A DNA stretch of 64,000 nucleotides from Microvirga subterranea. Its GTDB lineage: Bacteria > Pseudomonadota > Alphaproteobacteria > Rhizobiales > Beijerinckiaceae. The notes beneath the pieces are model-generated. The model did not search any database. It was not told the DNA's origin and was given only the letters and a program-made list of their open reading frames with translations. The stretch spans positions 1-64,000 of the forward strand of contig NZ_QQBB01000008.1 of assembly GCF_003350535.1 (NCBI RefSeq), in the 5' to 3' direction. Positions 42,075 through 52,414 of the stretch are shown here, one piece after another (the first letter of the stretch is position 1; every line of letters begins with the position of its first letter). Position numbers and translations under genes: made by a program.

Positions 42075-42788
42075 GTGACACAGTTTCGGCGCATCCTGGT
42101 AAAGCTCTCCGGAGAGGCCCTGATGGCCCCGGACGGATACTGGCTCGATCCCCAGACCCTGTCGGGGCTGGCTCAGGACCTGGCGGACGCGACCCGCGCC
42201 GGATTCGAGATCGCCCTCGTGATCGGCGGCGGCAACATCATCCGCGGGGCCCGCATGAGCGCCGCCGGCTGGATCGACCGTCCGACGGCGGATTCCATGG
42301 GCATGCTCGGCACGGTCATGAACTCGCTCGCCATCGAGACGGCCCTGAATGCGGCCGGCGTCGATGCCCGCACCATGTCGGCGGTGTCGATGCCGACGAT
42401 CTGCGAGACCTATGCCCGCCAGCCGGCGTTGCACCACCTCGACAAGGGACAGGTGGTCGTGCTCGCGGGCGGAACCGGCAATCCCTTCTTCACCACCGAC
42501 ACGGCCGCCGTTCTGCGTGCGGCGGAGCTGCGCTGCGACGCGGTCCTGAAGGCCACCCAGGTGGACGGCGTCTACTCGGCGGACCCCAAGAAGGACCCGA
42601 ACGCGATCCGCTACGACCGCATCACCCACGACGAGGCCATCGCCCGCGACCTGAAGGTGATGGACACGGCGGCCTTCGCGCTCGCCCGGGAGAGTCGCCT
42701 GCCCATCATCGTCGGCTCGGTCCATGCTCCGAGTTCCGTCACGGCAATTCTCCAGGGCAAAGTTCCTTCCACCGTCGTCGCCCCTTGA
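42075..42788 (+). CDS. pyrH: UMP kinase
   Basis: A 237-residue bacterial UMP kinase of the amino-acid-kinase fold that phosphorylates UMP to UDP; usually GTP-activated and UTP-inhibited. The start is GTG with GAGGG upstream. The phosphate-binding VKLSGEALM (residues 8-16) and GGGNIIRGA are intact, as is the TGNPFFTTDTAA motif. It is followed by frr in the conserved pyrH-frr order. Confidence 0.97.
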   Translation: MTQFRRILVKLSGEALMAPDGYWLDPQTLSGLAQDLADATRAGFEIALVIGGGNIIRGARMSAAGWIDRPTADSMGMLGTVMNSLAIETALNAAGVDARTMSAVSMPTICETYARQPALHHLDKGQVVVLAGGTGNPFFTTDTAAVLRAAELRCDAVLKATQVDGVYSADPKKDPNAIRYDRITHDEAIARDLKVMDTAAFALARESRLPIIVGSVHAPSSVTAILQGKVPSTVVAP

Positions 42789-42845
42789 TGCCAGGGCGCG
42801 CTCAGCGTAAGCCCTTTAGAATCGTTCGCGTAAGGACAGGACCCG

Positions 42846-43406
42846 ATGGCCACTTCTTTCGACCTTGAGGATATCAAGCGCCGCATGCAGGGCGCGATCA
42901 ACGCATTCAAGAACGACCTGGGCAGCCTGCGCACGGGTCGCGCGTCGCCCAACCTGCTCGACCCGATCCAGGTCGACGCCTACGGCTCCCTTCTGCCGAT
43001 CTCCCAGGTGGCGACGGTCAGCGTTCCCGAGCCCCGCCTCCTGAGTGTGCAGGTGTGGGATCGCGGCATGGTCAACGCCGTCGAGAAGGCGATCCGCGAG
43101 TCGGACCTCGGTCTGAACCCGCAGACCGAAGGGCAGGTCATCCGCCTGCGCATTCCGGAGATGAACGAGCAGCGGCGCAAGGAGATGGTGAAGGTCTCCC
43201 ACAAATATGCCGAGGAGGCCCGCATCGCCATCCGCCACGTCCGCCGCGACGGTCTGGACCTGCTGAAGAAGCTGGAGAAGGACCACGCGATCAGCGAGGA
43301 CGACGGCAAGCGTCATGCCGACCAGGTCCAGAAGGCCACGGACCAGTTCGTGGCCGAGGTCGAGCATCTCGTTGCGGCCAAGGAAAAGGAAATCATGCAG
43401 GTCTGA
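42846..43406 (+). CDS. frr: Ribosome recycling factor
   Basis: A 186-residue factor that, with EF-G, splits the post-termination ribosome. It shows the three-helix-bundle body and hinge. The central motif [21 protein letters not shown] is at about 28-48, and the [15 protein letters not shown] region is near 102. The C-terminal helix ([23 protein letters not shown]) is complete. It is monocistronic-looking but close to pyrH (57 bp) and uppS (30 bp), so a common message is likely. Confidence 0.98.
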   Translation: MATSFDLEDIKRRMQGAINAFKNDLGSLRTGRASPNLLDPIQVDAYGSLLPISQVATVSVPEPRLLSVQVWDRGMVNAVEKAIRESDLGLNPQTEGQVIRLRIPEMNEQRRKEMVKVSHKYAEEARIAIRHVRRDGLDLLKKLEKDHAISEDDGKRHADQVQKATDQFVAEVEHLVAAKEKEIMQV

Positions 43407-43436
43407 CCGGTTCGGTCCTGCATCTGGAAAGAAATC

Positions 43437-44204
43437 ATGAGTGGTGAAGCCAAGCGGTCGGCCTCCGTCCTCGCCTGTCAGCCGGAAGGCGAGGGCCTGC
43501 CTGCGCACGTGGCCATCATCATGGACGGCAACGGCCGTTGGGCGGCTCAGCGTGGGCTGCCCCGGCTCGAGGGCCATCGGCGGGGTGTCGAGGCGATCCG
43601 GCGCGCCGTGCGCGCCGCCGGCGATCTCGGCATCCAGTACCTGACGGTCTACAGCTTCTCGGCCGAGAACTGGCGCCGGCCCGCCCAGGAGGTCTCCGAC
43701 CTCATGGGCCTTCTGAAGCGGTTCGTGCGGCATGATCTTGCCGATCTCCACCGCAATAACATCCGTGTGCGAATCATCGGTGAGCGGCAGGGCCTCTCGC
43801 CCGACATCGGGATGCTCCTCGACGAGGCCGAGCAGCTCACACGCTCGAATACCGGCCTGACCCTGGTGATCGCCTTCAATTATGGCGGTCGGCAGGAGAT
43901 CGTTCAGGCCATGCGCGAACTCGCGCGGCAGGTGAAGGCCGGGACCCTCGACCCGGAAGCCATCGACATGGAGACGGTGGAGCGCGCCCTCGACACGCAG
44001 GGCATTCCCGATCCGGATCTCGTGATCCGAACCTCCGGCGAGCAGCGGATCTCCAACTTCCTGACCTGGCAGACGGCCTATTCGGAGTTCGTCTTCATTC
44101 CCGACTTCTGGCCGGACTTCGACGAGGCGACATTCCGCGCCGCGCTGGCCGAATACCGCAGGCGCGACCGTCGCTTCGGCGGCCTCAGCGCCCGGACGGG
44201 GTGA
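43437..44204 (+). CDS. uppS: Undecaprenyl diphosphate synthase
   Basis: A 255-residue cis-prenyltransferase that makes the C55 lipid carrier for peptidoglycan and O-antigen. The active-site motif [22 protein letters not shown] is at 29-50 (Asp30 catalytic), followed by [15 protein letters not shown] and [21 protein letters not shown]. The length and order are typical. Its stop overlaps the cdsA start region, which suggests coupling. Confidence 0.97.
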   Translation: MSGEAKRSASVLACQPEGEGLPAHVAIIMDGNGRWAAQRGLPRLEGHRRGVEAIRRAVRAAGDLGIQYLTVYSFSAENWRRPAQEVSDLMGLLKRFVRHDLADLHRNNIRVRIIGERQGLSPDIGMLLDEAEQLTRSNTGLTLVIAFNYGGRQEIVQAMRELARQVKAGTLDPEAIDMETVERALDTQGIPDPDLVIRTSGEQRISNFLTWQTAYSEFVFIPDFWPDFDEATFRAALAEYRRRDRRFGGLSARTG

Positions 44205-44206
44205 CC

Positions 44207-45064
44207 ATGGCTGCCCAGGAAGGCTCCTCTCTGCCCGATTCCGCCAGACGATCTCCGTCGAAGGAACTGGTCACCCGGGTGGCTTCCGCCATCGTTCTCA
44301 TTCCCCTCGCGCTGGTTGCCGCCTATCTGGGCGGGTGGGCCTTCGCCCTGTTCTGGCTCGCCGCCGGCATCGCCATGATGGTCGAATGGACCAACATGAC
44401 CAAGGTCGAGCCCCTGCGCCCCGTGCAGGCGGTGTTCGGCATCGGCTTTGCGGTCCTGACCGTGCTCTTCATGACCGGTATGGGCTTCACTGCATCCGTC
44501 CTTGCCGGTATGGCCTTCCTGGTCGTCGGTACCCTCTTGGCGCGGGGCGGCACCGGCCGGCTCTGGGCGGCGACGGGCTTTCTCTATGCGGTCGTGATCG
44601 TGGTCGTGCCGCCGATCGTCCGCGAGCACCCCAATCTCGGGCTACTCGGCTTGCTCTGGATGTTCGCGGTAGTCTGGACGACCGATATCGCGGCCTATTT
44701 CACGGGCCGGTCTCTGGGCGGGCCGAAGCTTTGGCCGGCCGTCAGCCCCAAGAAGACCTGGTCGGGCTTCGGCGGAGGACTGGTCGCCGGCACCCTGGCG
44801 GGCTTCCTGGTCGCCTGGGGCGCCCAGGCTCTCGGTCTCGTGCACCCGTTCAGCCTGCGCAACACCATCATCCTGTCCGCAATCGCCTCGGTCGCAAGCC
44901 AATTGGGCGATCTCGGCGAATCTGCGCTCAAGCGCCATTGCGATGTGAAGGATTCGAGCCATCTTATTCCTGGGCACGGCGGCGTCATGGATCGCCTCGA
45001 CGGTTTCTGGGCCGTTGCCCTCATCATGGGCCTCGTTCTCCTCATCATCCAACTGGCAGCCTGA
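44207..45064 (+). CDS. cdsA: Phosphatidate cytidylyltransferase
   Basis: A 285-residue integral membrane enzyme that makes CDP-diacylglycerol for all phospholipids. It has eight predicted helices and the C-terminal family signature SALKRHCDVKDSSHLIPGHGGVMDRLDGFW (about 247-276), which carries the catalytic Asp residues. Two starts are possible: ATG at 44207 (chosen, with GGGG 5 bases upstream) or a GTG at 44201 that overlaps the uppS stop. It lies in the uppS-cdsA-dxr order. Confidence 0.95.
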   Translation: MAAQEGSSLPDSARRSPSKELVTRVASAIVLIPLALVAAYLGGWAFALFWLAAGIAMMVEWTNMTKVEPLRPVQAVFGIGFAVLTVLFMTGMGFTASVLAGMAFLVVGTLLARGGTGRLWAATGFLYAVVIVVVPPIVREHPNLGLLGLLWMFAVVWTTDIAAYFTGRSLGGPKLWPAVSPKKTWSGFGGGLVAGTLAGFLVAWGAQALGLVHPFSLRNTIILSAIASVASQLGDLGESALKRHCDVKDSSHLIPGHGGVMDRLDGFWAVALIMGLVLLIIQLAA

Positions 45065-45068
45065 GCGT

Positions 45069-46274
45069 ATGACACGATCCCTGACCATCCTCGGCGCGAC
45101 GGGATCCATCGGGCGCTCGACCGCCGACGTGGTGCTGGCTCATCGCGACGAGTTCCGGGTCGAGGCCGTCGTCGGTGGCCGGGATGCGGAGGCGCTCGCC
45201 AAGGTCGCCCGCAAGCTGGGCGCAAGGTTCGCGGCCCTGGCGGACGAGAAAGCGGGTTCCGACCTGAAGGGGGCGCTCTCGGGGACCGGGATTGCCGGCG
45301 GCGCCGGGAGCAGCGCCGTGATCGAGGCGGCCGAGCGGGATGCGGAGCTGGTTCTCGCGGCTATCAGCGGCACCGCGGGCCTGCGCCCGACCCATGCGGC
45401 CTTGAAGCCGGGGAGGCGGCTGGCGCTCGCCAACAAGGAAAGCCTCGTGTGCGCCGGTGCTGCCTTCATGGCGGACGCGAACCGCTTGGGCGTCACGATC
45501 ATGCCGGTCGATTCCGAGCACAATGCCCTCGACCAGGCCCTCGCGGCAGGCCGGAACGGGGATGTGGAGAAGGCGGTCATCACCGCTTCAGGCGGCCCGT
45601 TCCGCACCTGGACGCGGGAGCGGATCGCCCAGGCGAGCCCAGCGGAAGCCTCTGCCCATCCGGTCTGGTCCATGGGCAACAAGATCAACATCGACTCGGC
45701 CACCCTGATGAACAAGGGGCTGGAGCTGATCGAGGCCCACCACCTGTTCGGGCTCGAGCCCGACCGGCTCGACGTGCTCGTCCATCCGGAATCGATTGTC
45801 CACGGGCTCGTTCAGTGGAGCGACGGCGCCGTCACGGCGGGGCTCGCCCTGCCGGACATGAAGGTCCCCATCGCCAATGCCCTGCGGCATCATGAGCGGC
45901 TGCCCATGGACCTGCCGCGTCTCGATCTTGCCGCGATTGGGCGCTTAACCTTCGAGCAGCCGGACGAGACCCGTTTCCCGTGTCTCGCCCTTGCCAGAGC
46001 CGCGCTTCGCGCCGGCGGAGCGATGCCGGTGGTGCTGAATGCGGCGAACGAGATCGCCGTCGAGGCCTTCATGACCGGACGTATCGGATTCTACGGGATT
46101 TCCGAATGCGTTGAGACTGTCTGCTCGACGTTTTTGAAAAGAAACAATATGACTGTTCCGGCGACCGTCCTTGATGCTTTGGCGATCGATGAGGAGGCGC
46201 GGGACATGGCCCGGCAGGTGCTTTCCGGCCCGGCCGAGGCGAAGCCGCTCCTCGGAGCAGGAAAGAGACGATAA
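45069..46274 (+). CDS. dxr: 1-deoxy-D-xylulose 5-phosphate reductoisomerase
   Basis: A 401-residue enzyme of the methylerythritol phosphate pathway that converts DXP to MEP and is the target of fosmidomycin. The NADPH motif GATGSIGRSTADV is at about 8-20. The active-site segments NKESLVCAG, PVDSEHNALDQAL (metal-binding) and SGGPFRTW follow. The start at 45069 gives the family N-terminus MTRSLTILGATGSIG; the in-frame start at 45015 lies inside cdsA. It shares one base with rseP. Confidence 0.97.
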   Translation: MTRSLTILGATGSIGRSTADVVLAHRDEFRVEAVVGGRDAEALAKVARKLGARFAALADEKAGSDLKGALSGTGIAGGAGSSAVIEAAERDAELVLAAISGTAGLRPTHAALKPGRRLALANKESLVCAGAAFMADANRLGVTIMPVDSEHNALDQALAAGRNGDVEKAVITASGGPFRTWTRERIAQASPAEASAHPVWSMGNKINIDSATLMNKGLELIEAHHLFGLEPDRLDVLVHPESIVHGLVQWSDGAVTAGLALPDMKVPIANALRHHERLPMDLPRLDLAAIGRLTFEQPDETRFPCLALARAALRAGGAMPVVLNAANEIAVEAFMTGRIGFYGISECVETVCSTFLKRNNMTVPATVLDALAIDEEARDMARQVLSGPAEAKPLLGAGKRR

Positions 46275-47437
46275 TGGACTTGCTTGCAACGATCACAGGC
46301 GCGACGGGGTCCCTGTTCCTGACCCTGATCTCCTTCCTGGTGGTGCTCACCGTCGTGGTGTTCTTCCATGAACTCGGCCATTTCTGGGTCGGCCGCCGCT
46401 GCGGCGTCGGCGTGACCGCCTTCTCGGTCGGGTTCGGGCCGGAACTCTTCGGATGGACCGACCGGCACGGCACCCGTTGGAAGCTCTCGGCGATCCCACT
46501 CGGCGGCTACGTGAAATTCGTGGGCGACCTCAATGCCGCCAGCGTTCCGAATGCCGACCAGATGCAGGAGATGTCGCCGGAGGAGCGGGCCGTCAGCTTC
46601 CCGCACCAGAACGTGGCGAAGCGCGCCGCCATCGTGGCGGCCGGGCCGATCGCGAACTTCATTCTGGCAATCGCGATCTTCGCGGGCTTCAACTACTTCA
46701 GCGGCCGTCAGGTCCTCGAGCCCCGAATCGAGGCGGTCCAGACGGGAAGCGCCGCCGAGAAGGCCGGCTTCCAGCCCAAGGACCTGATCGTCGCCATCGA
46801 CGGCAAGCGAATCGAGACCTTTGCCGACATGCAGCTCCTCGTCAGCTCCAGCGCCGGCGAGAGCCTGTCCTTCACCGTCGATCGGGGAGGCCAGACAGTC
46901 GCGCTGAGCGCTGTCCCCAACTTTGTCGAGCGCACGACGCCGTTCGGCAAGCAGCGCATCGGGCTCCTTGGAGTCGAGGCGTCCAAGGACCCCTCGGCCA
47001 TCAAGCGCATCTCCTATTCGCCCTGGGGGGCGATCAAGGCCGGTGCGGTCGAGACCTGGAATCTCGTCGACCGGACCCTGAACTTCTTGCGCCGCCTCGT
47101 GATGGGCTGGGAATCGGCCGACCAGCTCTCGGGCCCGATCGGGATCGCGAGGGCTTCTGGTACGGCATTTGATGTCGGGGGCGTCTACAGCTTGGTCAGC
47201 CTGATCGGCTTCATGTCCGTCTCGATAGGCCTCATTAACCTTTTTCCCATTCCGTTGCTGGATGGCGGGCACCTTTTGTTCTACGCCATCGAGGCCGTTC
47301 GCGGTCGCCCCTTGAGCGAGAAAGCCCAGGAAATCGGCTTTAGAATCGGCTTCGCAATCGTTGGAATGCTTATGCTTTTTGCCACTTGGAATGATCTTGT
47401 TCACCTTGGGACAAGTTTCATGGCCAAGGGTACGTGA
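46274..47437 (+). CDS. rseP: Site-2 protease RseP/MmpA
   Basis: A 387-residue intramembrane zinc metalloprotease that cleaves anti-sigma factors and signal peptides. The HELGH zinc motif is at 32-36 in the first helix, a PDZ domain occupies the periplasmic section (about 145-230; one PDZ region is evident), and the second metal motif LFPIPLLDGGHLLFYAIEA is in the third helix near residue 327. C-terminal helices complete the M50 fold. It follows dxr by a one-base overlap (TAATG) and precedes bamA, the usual gene order for envelope stress genes. Confidence 0.96.
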   Translation: MDLLATITGATGSLFLTLISFLVVLTVVVFFHELGHFWVGRRCGVGVTAFSVGFGPELFGWTDRHGTRWKLSAIPLGGYVKFVGDLNAASVPNADQMQEMSPEERAVSFPHQNVAKRAAIVAAGPIANFILAIAIFAGFNYFSGRQVLEPRIEAVQTGSAAEKAGFQPKDLIVAIDGKRIETFADMQLLVSSSAGESLSFTVDRGGQTVALSAVPNFVERTTPFGKQRIGLLGVEASKDPSAIKRISYSPWGAIKAGAVETWNLVDRTLNFLRRLVMGWESADQLSGPIGIARASGTAFDVGGVYSLVSLIGFMSVSIGLINLFPIPLLDGGHLLFYAIEAVRGRPLSEKAQEIGFRIGFAIVGMLMLFATWNDLVHLGTSFMAKGT

Positions 47438-47600
47438 CACGAACGCCACGCCCGTTAAAAATGCTACTGTGTTGGGGAAAGCGCCGTTTGCAATGACGGC
47501 GAAAGTTTGTACAAGCGGTACCGCACCGATAAGGTTGGGGCACGTATTCCCAGCCGGCGGGGGAACCCGCGATGGACAGATATAAAGAACGGGCCAGTTG

Positions 47601-49994
47601 ATGATGTCGACGACCACGCCACGCCGGAGGAAACCGGCTGCCACCGCAGTGATCGCAATGAGCGCGCTGATGGCTGGGATCACCGCAGCCGATACGGCCT
47701 TCGCTCAGCAGGGCCGCCGCGCTGCCGCCGCTCAGGGGCCGATCGTCAACCGTGTTGTCATCGAGGGCAACAAGCGGGTCGAGAAGGGCATGATCGAGGG
47801 CGACCTCCAGGTCCGCGCCCGTGCTCCCTACAACCAAGCGACCGTCGATGCCGACGTTCAGCGCATTCTCCAGGTCTACCAGCGCTCCGGCCGCGGCCTG
47901 GCCCAGGTGACGCCGCGGATCGTCGATCTTCCGAACGGCACCGTCGACGTGGTCTACACGATCAACGAGGGCGACAAGACGGGCGTGAAGGAAATCCGCT
48001 TCGTCGGCAACAGCCAGATCTCGTCGAGCCGCCTGCGCGGAATCATGACGACGACCGAGACGAACATCCTGAGCTTCCTCAAGACCTCGGACGTTTACGA
48101 CCCGGATCGCATCGCGAACGATCTCGAGCTGATCCGCCGCTACTACCTCAAGAACGGCTATGCGGACTTCCGCGTCGTCTCCAGCGACGTCACGTTCGAT
48201 CCGAATGCCGGCGGCTACATCGTGACCATCGCGGTCGAGGAAGGTCCTCAGTATCGCGTCGGAAGCGTCAACGTCGATTCGCGCATTCCCGAGATCACGT
48301 CCGAGTCGGTCGCGGGCAGCGTCGCCACCTCGGCGGGCTCCGTCTACAATGCGGACTCGGTCGAGCGGTCGCTCCAGAACATCACTACGAGCGTCAACCG
48401 TCGCGGCTATTCCTTCGCTCAGGTTCGTCCGGTCGGCACCCGTGATCCGGCGAGCCAGACGATCAACATCGGCTACGTGATCGAAGAGGGTCCGCGGGTT
48501 TACATCGAGCGCATCAACGTGCGCGGCAACTCCCGCACCCGCGACTACGTCATCCGCCGCGAGTTCGATCTCGGCGAGGGCGACGCCTACAACAAGGTGC
48601 TGCTCGACCGCGCGGAGCGTCGTCTCAACAACCTCGGCTACTTCAAGCGGGTCCGGATCTCGAACGAGCCCGGTTCCGCGCCCGACCGCGTGGTCGTGAA
48701 CGTGGACGTGGAGGATCAGTCCACCGGCGCCTTCTCGATCTCCGGTGGCTACTCGACGGCCGATGGCTTCATCGGCGAGGTTGCGGTCAGCGAGTCGAAC
48801 TTCCTCGGTCGTGGCCAGTTCGTCCGCGTCGCGGGCCAGCTCGGCGAGCGCACGAACGGCATCGACTTCTCGTTCACCGAGCCGTACTTCCTCGGCTACC
48901 GGATGTCGGCCGGCATCGACCTGTTCTCGAAGTTCAGCGACCAGACCAAGTACTCGCGCTACGAGAACCGCGTCACCGGCGGTCAGCTCCGCCTCGGCCT
49001 GCCGTTCACGGAAGAGTTCACGCTGACCCTGCGTTACTCGCTGTTCCAGCAGGATCTTGAGATCCCGAACGACTACAAGCAGCCCTACAACGACTGCTCG
49101 GTTCCGTTGCCTGGCTATACGCAGATCAACCCGGCCGGCACCCCCGGTGCGGGCCTGCCGAACCGCTTCTTCTGCGAAGGCAACGGCGAGGCGTCGCTGG
49201 CGATCAAGGAATCGCAGGGCAAGACCCTGACCTCGCTCGCCGGTCTGACCTTCAACTACAACACCCTCGACAACGTGAAGGATCCGCGCAACGGGTTCTA
49301 TGCCGAAGCGAAGACCGACTTTGCCGGTCTCGGCGGTGACTCCCATTATTTCCGCGCCACCGGAGATGCGCGCTACTACCGCGAGCTGTTCGAGGATGTT
49401 GTCGGTATCGCCCGTGTCCAGGCTGGCCACATCATGGGCTTCGGCGACAATGGCAACGGCACGAGCTCCGGCGGCAACCTGCGCATCGTGGATCAGTTCT
49501 TCATGGGCCCGTCGCTGGTCCGCGGCTTCGCCACCAACGGCATCGGCCCGCGCGACATCTCAAGCCTGGATTCGCGTGCCAACGCCATCGGCGGTACCAC
49601 CTATTTCGGCGGTACGCTTGAGGTGCAGTTCCCGATCTTCGGCCTGCCGCGGGATCTCGGCCTGAAGGGTGCCGTGTTCGCCGATGCCGGTACGCTCTAT
49701 GGCTACGAAGGGCCGACCCGGTTCGACACCACGGGCAGCGGCAGCATTCTGGATCCGATCGCTCCCTGCGTGCAGAACCCGAACGTTCCGCAGAACTGCA
49801 TCAATGTGCTGGACAGCAAGAAGATCCGCTCGTCGGTCGGCGCATCGCTCCTGTGGAGCTCGCCGCTTGGCCCGATCCGCTTCGACTACGCCTTCGCGCT
49901 CTCGAAGGAAGAGGGCATCGTTGGACCGGATGGCGTCCGGATCGGCGGCGACCGGACCCAGGCCTTCCGCTTCTCGGGTGGCACACGCTTCTAA
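47601..49994 (+). CDS. bamA: Outer membrane protein assembly factor BamA
   Basis: A 797-residue Omp85 protein that inserts beta-barrel proteins into the outer membrane. The N-terminus has a signal peptide (AVIAMSALMAGITAADTAFAQ). Five POTRA domains follow (to about 440), marked by VNRVVIEGNKRVEKGM and later RINVRGNSRTRDYVIRREFDLGEGDAYN. The C-terminal 16-stranded barrel includes the conserved VRGFxxxGIGPRD loop (LVRGFATNGIGPRD) and ends in QAFRFSGGTRF with the terminal Phe. The start is ATG at 47601; ATG at 47604 is equally possible. Confidence 0.97.
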   Translation: MMSTTTPRRRKPAATAVIAMSALMAGITAADTAFAQQGRRAAAAQGPIVNRVVIEGNKRVEKGMIEGDLQVRARAPYNQATVDADVQRILQVYQRSGRGLAQVTPRIVDLPNGTVDVVYTINEGDKTGVKEIRFVGNSQISSSRLRGIMTTTETNILSFLKTSDVYDPDRIANDLELIRRYYLKNGYADFRVVSSDVTFDPNAGGYIVTIAVEEGPQYRVGSVNVDSRIPEITSESVAGSVATSAGSVYNADSVERSLQNITTSVNRRGYSFAQVRPVGTRDPASQTINIGYVIEEGPRVYIERINVRGNSRTRDYVIRREFDLGEGDAYNKVLLDRAERRLNNLGYFKRVRISNEPGSAPDRVVVNVDVEDQSTGAFSISGGYSTADGFIGEVAVSESNFLGRGQFVRVAGQLGERTNGIDFSFTEPYFLGYRMSAGIDLFSKFSDQTKYSRYENRVTGGQLRLGLPFTEEFTLTLRYSLFQQDLEIPNDYKQPYNDCSVPLPGYTQINPAGTPGAGLPNRFFCEGNGEASLAIKESQGKTLTSLAGLTFNYNTLDNVKDPRNGFYAEAKTDFAGLGGDSHYFRATGDARYYRELFEDVVGIARVQAGHIMGFGDNGNGTSSGGNLRIVDQFFMGPSLVRGFATNGIGPRDISSLDSRANAIGGTTYFGGTLEVQFPIFGLPRDLGLKGAVFADAGTLYGYEGPTRFDTTGSGSILDPIAPCVQNPNVPQNCINVLDSKKIRSSVGASLLWSSPLGPIRFDYAFALSKEEGIVGPDGVRIGGDRTQAFRFSGGTRF

Positions 49995-50002
49995 CGATTG
50001 GA

Positions 50003-50031
50003 GAGGGCGCCGCGAAGGCGCCCTCGCTTTT
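50003..50031 (+). terminator. Intrinsic terminator of bamA
   Basis: A 9-bp stem GAGGGCGCC (50003-50011) pairs with GGCGCCCTC (50017-50025) around GCGAA, followed by GC and four T residues. lpxD starts 6 bases later, so this may attenuate rather than fully end transcription. Confidence 0.75.
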
Positions 50032-50036
50032 GGTTC

Positions 50037-51110
50037 ATGACAGACACGACTTTCTTCCCGCAGAGCCAGGCGCTTACCTTGCGTCAGGTAGCGGAGATGG
50101 CGAATGCAGCACTCCCCGACGGCGTCGACGGGGAGTTTTTGCTTCATGGGGTTGCGCCCCTGGAAACCGCCGGTCCGCAGGACCTGGCCTATATGGACAA
50201 CGCCTCCTATGTCGGGGCGCTGGGCACCACGAAGGCCGCCGCCTGCCTCGTCACGCCGCGCTTCGCCGCCAAGGTGCCGGCGACGACGGTTGCTCTCGTC
50301 ACACCGCAAGCCTATCGGGTCTTCGCGCAGGTGCTGGCGCGGCTCTTTCCGTCGGCCATGCGGCCCGAATCGTCCTTCGCGGCGACCGGAATCTCGCCCG
50401 GTTCCTTCGTTCATCCGTCCGCTCGGCTTGAGCATGGGGTCAAGGTCGATCCCGGCGCCGTGATCGGTCCCTATGCGGAGATCGGAGCGGGGACGCTCGT
50501 CGGAGCCCATTCGGTCATCGGAGCTCATGTGCGGATCGGGCGGGACTGCACGATCGCACCCCACGTGAGCGTCTCCTACGCCTTCATCGGCAACCGCGTC
50601 ATCCTTCATCCCGGCGTGCGGGTGGGGCAGGACGGGTTCGGCTTCGCCATGGGGCCGCAGGGCCACCTCAAGGTGCCGCAGGTCGGCCGTGTGATCATCC
50701 AGGACGACGTGGAGATCGGCGCCAACTCGACCGTGGACCGCGGGGCGAGCCGCGATACGGTGATCGGCGAGGGCACCAAGATCGACAATCTGGTGCAGAT
50801 CGCCCACAACGTGGTGATCGGCCGACATTGCGTGATTGTGGCCCAGGTCGGCATCGCTGGCTCGACCACCATCGAGGACTACGTGGCCCTTGGTGGACAG
50901 GTGGCCGTGAAGGGGCACGTCCGGGTCGGCATGGGGGCTCAGATTGCGGCCACGAGCGCCGTCAATGGCGATGTCCCGGCCGGCGCACGCTGGGGCGGCA
51001 TCCCGGCCCGTCCCGTCCGCGAGTGGTTCCGTGAGATCACCGCCCTGAAAAAACTTGCATCGCACGGCGATTCCAGCGATTCCGCCAGGGACGATGGCGC
51101 GTCTTCCTGA
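50037..51110 (+). CDS. lpxD: UDP-3-O-(3-hydroxymyristoyl)glucosamine N-acyltransferase
   Basis: A 357-residue enzyme, third step of lipid A synthesis. The N-terminal uridine-binding domain (about 1-110) precedes a left-handed beta-helix of hexapeptide repeats (about 120-310; for example [23 protein letters not shown]). The catalytic His lies in the [10 protein letters not shown] motif. The C-terminal helix is present. The start at 50037 ([17 protein letters not shown]) directly follows the bamA terminator. It is the first of the lpxD-fabZ-lpxA-lpxI-lpxB run. Confidence 0.97.
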   Translation: MTDTTFFPQSQALTLRQVAEMANAALPDGVDGEFLLHGVAPLETAGPQDLAYMDNASYVGALGTTKAAACLVTPRFAAKVPATTVALVTPQAYRVFAQVLARLFPSAMRPESSFAATGISPGSFVHPSARLEHGVKVDPGAVIGPYAEIGAGTLVGAHSVIGAHVRIGRDCTIAPHVSVSYAFIGNRVILHPGVRVGQDGFGFAMGPQGHLKVPQVGRVIIQDDVEIGANSTVDRGASRDTVIGEGTKIDNLVQIAHNVVIGRHCVIVAQVGIAGSTTIEDYVALGGQVAVKGHVRVGMGAQIAATSAVNGDVPAGARWGGIPARPVREWFREITALKKLASHGDSSDSARDDGASS

Positions 51111-51143
51111 GAAGACGCTCGCGCAGCATCCGGAGTGAACGTC

Positions 51144-51608
51144 ATGTCAGAAGCGACCGCTACGCTTCAAACCGCCGATATCATGCAGATCCTGGATCTG
51201 CTGCCCCATCGCTATCCCTTCCTGCTCGTGGACAAGATCATCGAGATCGACGGTGACAATTCCTGCATCGGCATCAAGAACGTGACCTTCAACGAGCCGC
51301 AGTTCACGGGCCATTTCCCGTCCCGGCCGATCTTCCCGGGCGTTTTCCTGATTGAGGCCATGGCCCAGACCGCCGGCGCCATCTGCGTGAAGGCGAAGAT
51401 GGCCCAGCAGGAAAAGCCCAAGCAGGTTTTCTTCATGACCATCGACAAGGTGAAGTTCCGCAAGCCCGTCGAGCCGGGCGACCGGGTCGAGTTCCACATG
51501 AAGAAGCTCAACAACCGGCGCAACATGTGGTGGTACAAGGGCGAGGCTAAGGTGGACGGCAACCTCGTCTGCGAGGCGGAGGTCAGCGCCATGCTGGTGA
51601 CCGACTGA
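51144..51608 (+). CDS. fabZ: 3-hydroxyacyl-ACP dehydratase FabZ
   Basis: A 154-residue hot-dog-fold dehydratase of type II fatty-acid synthesis. Catalytic His and Glu are in [22 protein letters not shown], and the N-terminal [13 protein letters not shown] motif is intact. The start at 51144 is preceded by CGGAG at 8 bases; the GTG at 51135 is a weaker alternative. It overlaps lpxA by one base (TGATG). FabZ and LpxA share hydroxyacyl-ACP as substrate, so their coupling balances membrane lipid and lipid A. Confidence 0.97.
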   Translation: MSEATATLQTADIMQILDLLPHRYPFLLVDKIIEIDGDNSCIGIKNVTFNEPQFTGHFPSRPIFPGVFLIEAMAQTAGAICVKAKMAQQEKPKQVFFMTIDKVKFRKPVEPGDRVEFHMKKLNNRRNMWWYKGEAKVDGNLVCEAEVSAMLVTD

Positions 51609-52414
51609 TGGAAACCGTGATCCATCCCAGCGCCGTGATCGAGGACGGCGCGAAGATCGGCGCCGGCGTGAAGATCGGTCCGTTCTGCACCGTCGGCCCG
51701 GAGGTCGAGCTCGGCGAGGGCTGCCAGCTCATGAGCCATGTGGCCGTTGCCGGGCACACCGCGGTCGGTCCGCGCACGCGCATCTTCCCCTTCGCGTCCA
51801 TTGGACATATCCCGCAGGACCTGAAGTACAAGGGCGAGGCCTCGACCCTGACGATCGGGGCGGATTGCATGATCCGCGAGGGCGTGACCATGAATCCCGG
51901 CACCGAAGGCGGCGGCCTCAAGACCGTCATCGGCGACCGTTGCGCCTTCCTGGCGAATTCCCATGTCGGGCACGACACGAAGGTTGGGAACGACTGCATC
52001 CTGTCGAACAACGTCATGCTCGCGGGCCACGTGACCGTTGGCGATTTCGTGATCTTCGGCGGCGGTTCGGCGGTCATCCAGTTCGCCCGCGTCGGCTCCC
52101 ATGCCTTCGTCGGCGGCATGTCGGGGCTCGAGAACGACCTCATCCCCTACGGCATGGCCATGGGAAACCGTGCGCACCTCGCCGGGCTCAACATCATCGG
52201 GTTGCGCCGCCGCGGCTTCACCCGCGAGCAGATTCACGACATCCGCCGCGCCTACCGGCTGCTCTTCGCCGACGAGGGCACGTTGTCGGAGCGGGTCGAG
52301 GACGTGGCCGAGGAGTTCTCGAACCACCCCTTCGTCCACGAGATCCTCGACTTCATCCGGGACGGCAAGGATCGGTCGATCTGCACGCCGCGGGATCCCG
52401 TCGGGACGGCCTGA
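51608..52414 (+). CDS. lpxA: UDP-N-acetylglucosamine O-acyltransferase
   Basis: A 268-residue acyltransferase, first step of lipid A synthesis. It is a left-handed beta-helix of hexapeptide repeats (IHPSAVIEDGAKIGAGVKIGPFCTVG from residue 5) with a C-terminal helical domain (about 190-268). The catalytic His is in ANSHVGHDTKVGNDC near residue 119. Gene length and C-terminal end are normal. The last base overlaps the lpxI ATG. Confidence 0.97.
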   Translation: METVIHPSAVIEDGAKIGAGVKIGPFCTVGPEVELGEGCQLMSHVAVAGHTAVGPRTRIFPFASIGHIPQDLKYKGEASTLTIGADCMIREGVTMNPGTEGGGLKTVIGDRCAFLANSHVGHDTKVGNDCILSNNVMLAGHVTVGDFVIFGGGSAVIQFARVGSHAFVGGMSGLENDLIPYGMAMGNRAHLAGLNIIGLRRRGFTREQIHDIRRAYRLLFADEGTLSERVEDVAEEFSNHPFVHEILDFIRDGKDRSICTPRDPVGTA